Assembly: GCA_947496345.1 (NCBI GenBank)
Contig: CANMCL010000049.1
Coordinates: 1-6,757 of the forward strand
Source of the DNA: Actinomycetota bacterium
GTDB lineage: Bacteria > Actinomycetota > Actinomycetes > Nanopelagicales > Nanopelagicaceae
Direction: 5' to 3'
DNA: 6,757 bases
In this document: positions 5,649-6,757 of the stretch, piece after piece
How positions within the stretch are numbered: position 1 is the stretch's first letter
How the letters are laid out: every line of letters begins with the position of its first letter
Made by a program: the position numbers and the translations under genes
Notes under the pieces: generated by a model
Told to the model about the DNA's origin: nothing
What the model saw: only the letters and a program-made list of their open reading frames with translations
Databases searched by the model: none

Positions 5649-6757
5649 ATGTCGAAGCAAAATCTAGTTAAAGTCGGAATTATCGGCGGCGGTTTGATGG
5701 GCCGTGAATTACTGGCGTTAGTTGGGCGATGGGATGCGCTTTTAGACCATCCGATTCGTCCAGTTATCACTGCAATCGCTGATACATCAGATGCGGTTAG
5801 AGAATTCTTCACCAACGCCGGTGTACCTGAGTCATATAGCGATTACAAAGAGTTATTAGCTAGTTCAAATGTTGATGTTGTTTATATTGCTGTGCCACAC
5901 AATCTGCACGAAGAGATTTATATTGCAACTATTAATTCCGGTAAAGATTTCTTGGGTGAAAAGCCTTTTGGAATTGATTTAGCTGCTGCGGAAAAGATTG
6001 CTGCTGCTCTTGTAGGTAAATCAAATTTTGTGCGAGTTTCAAGCGAACTTCCTTTCTATCCCGGAGCACAAGCTGCGGTCCGGGAAGTTCAATCGGGAAA
6101 TCTTGGAGAAATTTTGGAAGTCCGATCTGGTCTCTTGCACTCATCGGATATAGATCGCAGAAAGAAAATCAACTGGAAACGTCAACGTAAGTTCTGTGGT
6201 GATATCGGAGTCCTTGGTGATCTCGGAATGCATGCTGCGCATATCCCATTACGCCTGGGATATAAACCCACAAAAGTATTTGCAATTTTGGATGACATAG
6301 TCACGCACCGCGAAAGTGCCAGCGGGGAACAAGTTCCTTGCGATACTTTCGATAACGCAGTTCTTGCAATGCGCGCAAAGAACCCCAGCAATGATCGTGA
6401 ATTTCCTATGTTCTGGGAGATGAAGCGAATTGCACCGGGAGAGAGCAACACATTTTTCTTTAGTGCAATCGGCATGACTGGCGGAGTTCGTTTCAATACT
6501 AAAAACCCTGCGGTCTATCACACCTTCGCTTTAAGAAATGGCGAGCAAGTTTGGTCTGAAATACAGCCGGGCCACGTTACAAATTGGCCAGTCATTACCG
6601 GACATATATTTGAATTTGGTTTCCCGGATGCACTTCTGCAAATGTGGGCGGCATACTTCGCAGAACGCGAAGGCAAGCTAGGTGATCGCTTTGCTTGTGC
6701 ATCTGTTGAAGAAGTTATTTACTCGCATAAAGCATTTGCTGCCGCTATGAAATCGCA
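5649..6757 (+). CDS. Gfo/Idh/MocA-family NAD(P)-dependent oxidoreductase, cut by window end
   Basis: An open frame with no stop before the window ends (369 codons seen). The N-terminal Rossmann fold starts VGIIGGGLMG (9-18); VAVPHNLH-like IAVPHNLHEE (80-89) and GEKPFG (103-108) follow, Lys105 being the family's catalytic lysine. The C-terminal domain has GVLGDLGMHAAH (187-198), where Asp191 and His195 sit at the usual active-site positions. The visible end (SVEEVIYSHKAFAAAM) resembles the last helix of such proteins, so only a few residues are probably missing. The family oxidises or reduces sugars, inositols and sugar acids with NAD(P). The ATG follows the aldolase TGA by a single base (TGAAATG) with no ribosome-binding site, so the two are almost certainly co-transcribed and translationally coupled. 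Substrate unknown. Confidence 0.9.
   Translation, partial: MSKQNLVKVGIIGGGLMGRELLALVGRWDALLDHPIRPVITAIADTSDAVREFFTNAGVPESYSDYKELLASSNVDVVYIAVPHNLHEEIYIATINSGKDFLGEKPFGIDLAAAEKIAAALVGKSNFVRVSSELPFYPGAQAAVREVQSGNLGEILEVRSGLLHSSDIDRRKKINWKRQRKFCGDIGVLGDLGMHAAHIPLRLGYKPTKVFAILDDIVTHRESASGEQVPCDTFDNAVLAMRAKNPSNDREFPMFWEMKRIAPGESNTFFFSAIGMTGGVRFNTKNPAVYHTFALRNGEQVWSEIQPGHVTNWPVITGHIFEFGFPDALLQMWAAYFAEREGKLGDRFACASVEEVIYSHKAFAAAMKS

Noticed and set aside
5932..6521. Minus-strand frames of 70, 104 and 90 codons near the right end
   Set aside because: The plus strand here encodes a clear Gfo/Idh/MocA protein that stays open to the window end; these are its antisense shadows.

Overview
The window comes from a bacterium, most likely an actinobacterium with a modest-GC, compact genome. 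The freshwater Nanopelagicales ('acI', Planktophila-like) are my best guess. The evidence is a lipoprotein-type sugar-binding protein with an actinobacterial-looking signal peptide, a ROK protein that resembles actinobacterial polyphosphate/ATP glucokinases, a probable leaderless mRNA start, and very tight gene packing (gaps of 0, 1 and 3 bases). The taxonomic guess is inference, not proof.

Layout: (1) 7-1071, minus strand: lipoprotein substrate-binding subunit of an FrcB/RbsB-type sugar ABC importer. Its partner permease and ATPase would lie beyond position 1. (2) 1072-1640: a 569-base gap with a probable promoter for the binding protein, a short direct repeat, a 16-base inverted repeat, and two mutually overlapping weak ORFs on opposite strands, neither convincing. 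(3) 1641-2408, plus: ROK/PpgK-like sugar kinase. (4) 2409-3722, minus: FGGY carbohydrate kinase, whose stop codon abuts the ROK stop with no base between. (5) 3726-4760, minus: class I mannose-6-phosphate isomerase-like cupin protein, 3 bases upstream of the FGGY kinase and evidently in one operon with it. (6) 4761-4816: a 56-base divergent promoter region with a symmetric -10-like TAGACTA. (7) 4817-5647, plus: FbaB/LsrF/DeoC-type class I aldolase. (8) 5649-6757, plus: Gfo/Idh/MocA oxidoreductase, cut by the window end and 1 base after the aldolase.

Together this reads as a carbohydrate uptake and catabolism locus. A sugar is bound and imported. The ROK and FGGY kinases could phosphorylate it or its derivatives, the isomerase could interconvert aldose and ketose phosphates, and the Schiff-base aldolase could cleave the product. 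The NAD(P)-dependent oxidoreductase would oxidise or reduce a sugar or polyol. The actual substrate cannot be read from the sequence. The binding protein's resemblance to the FrcB group suggests fructose or a related monosaccharide, but an uncharacterised sugar is equally possible. No dedicated transcription factor, mobile element, CRISPR array, tRNA or rRNA was seen.
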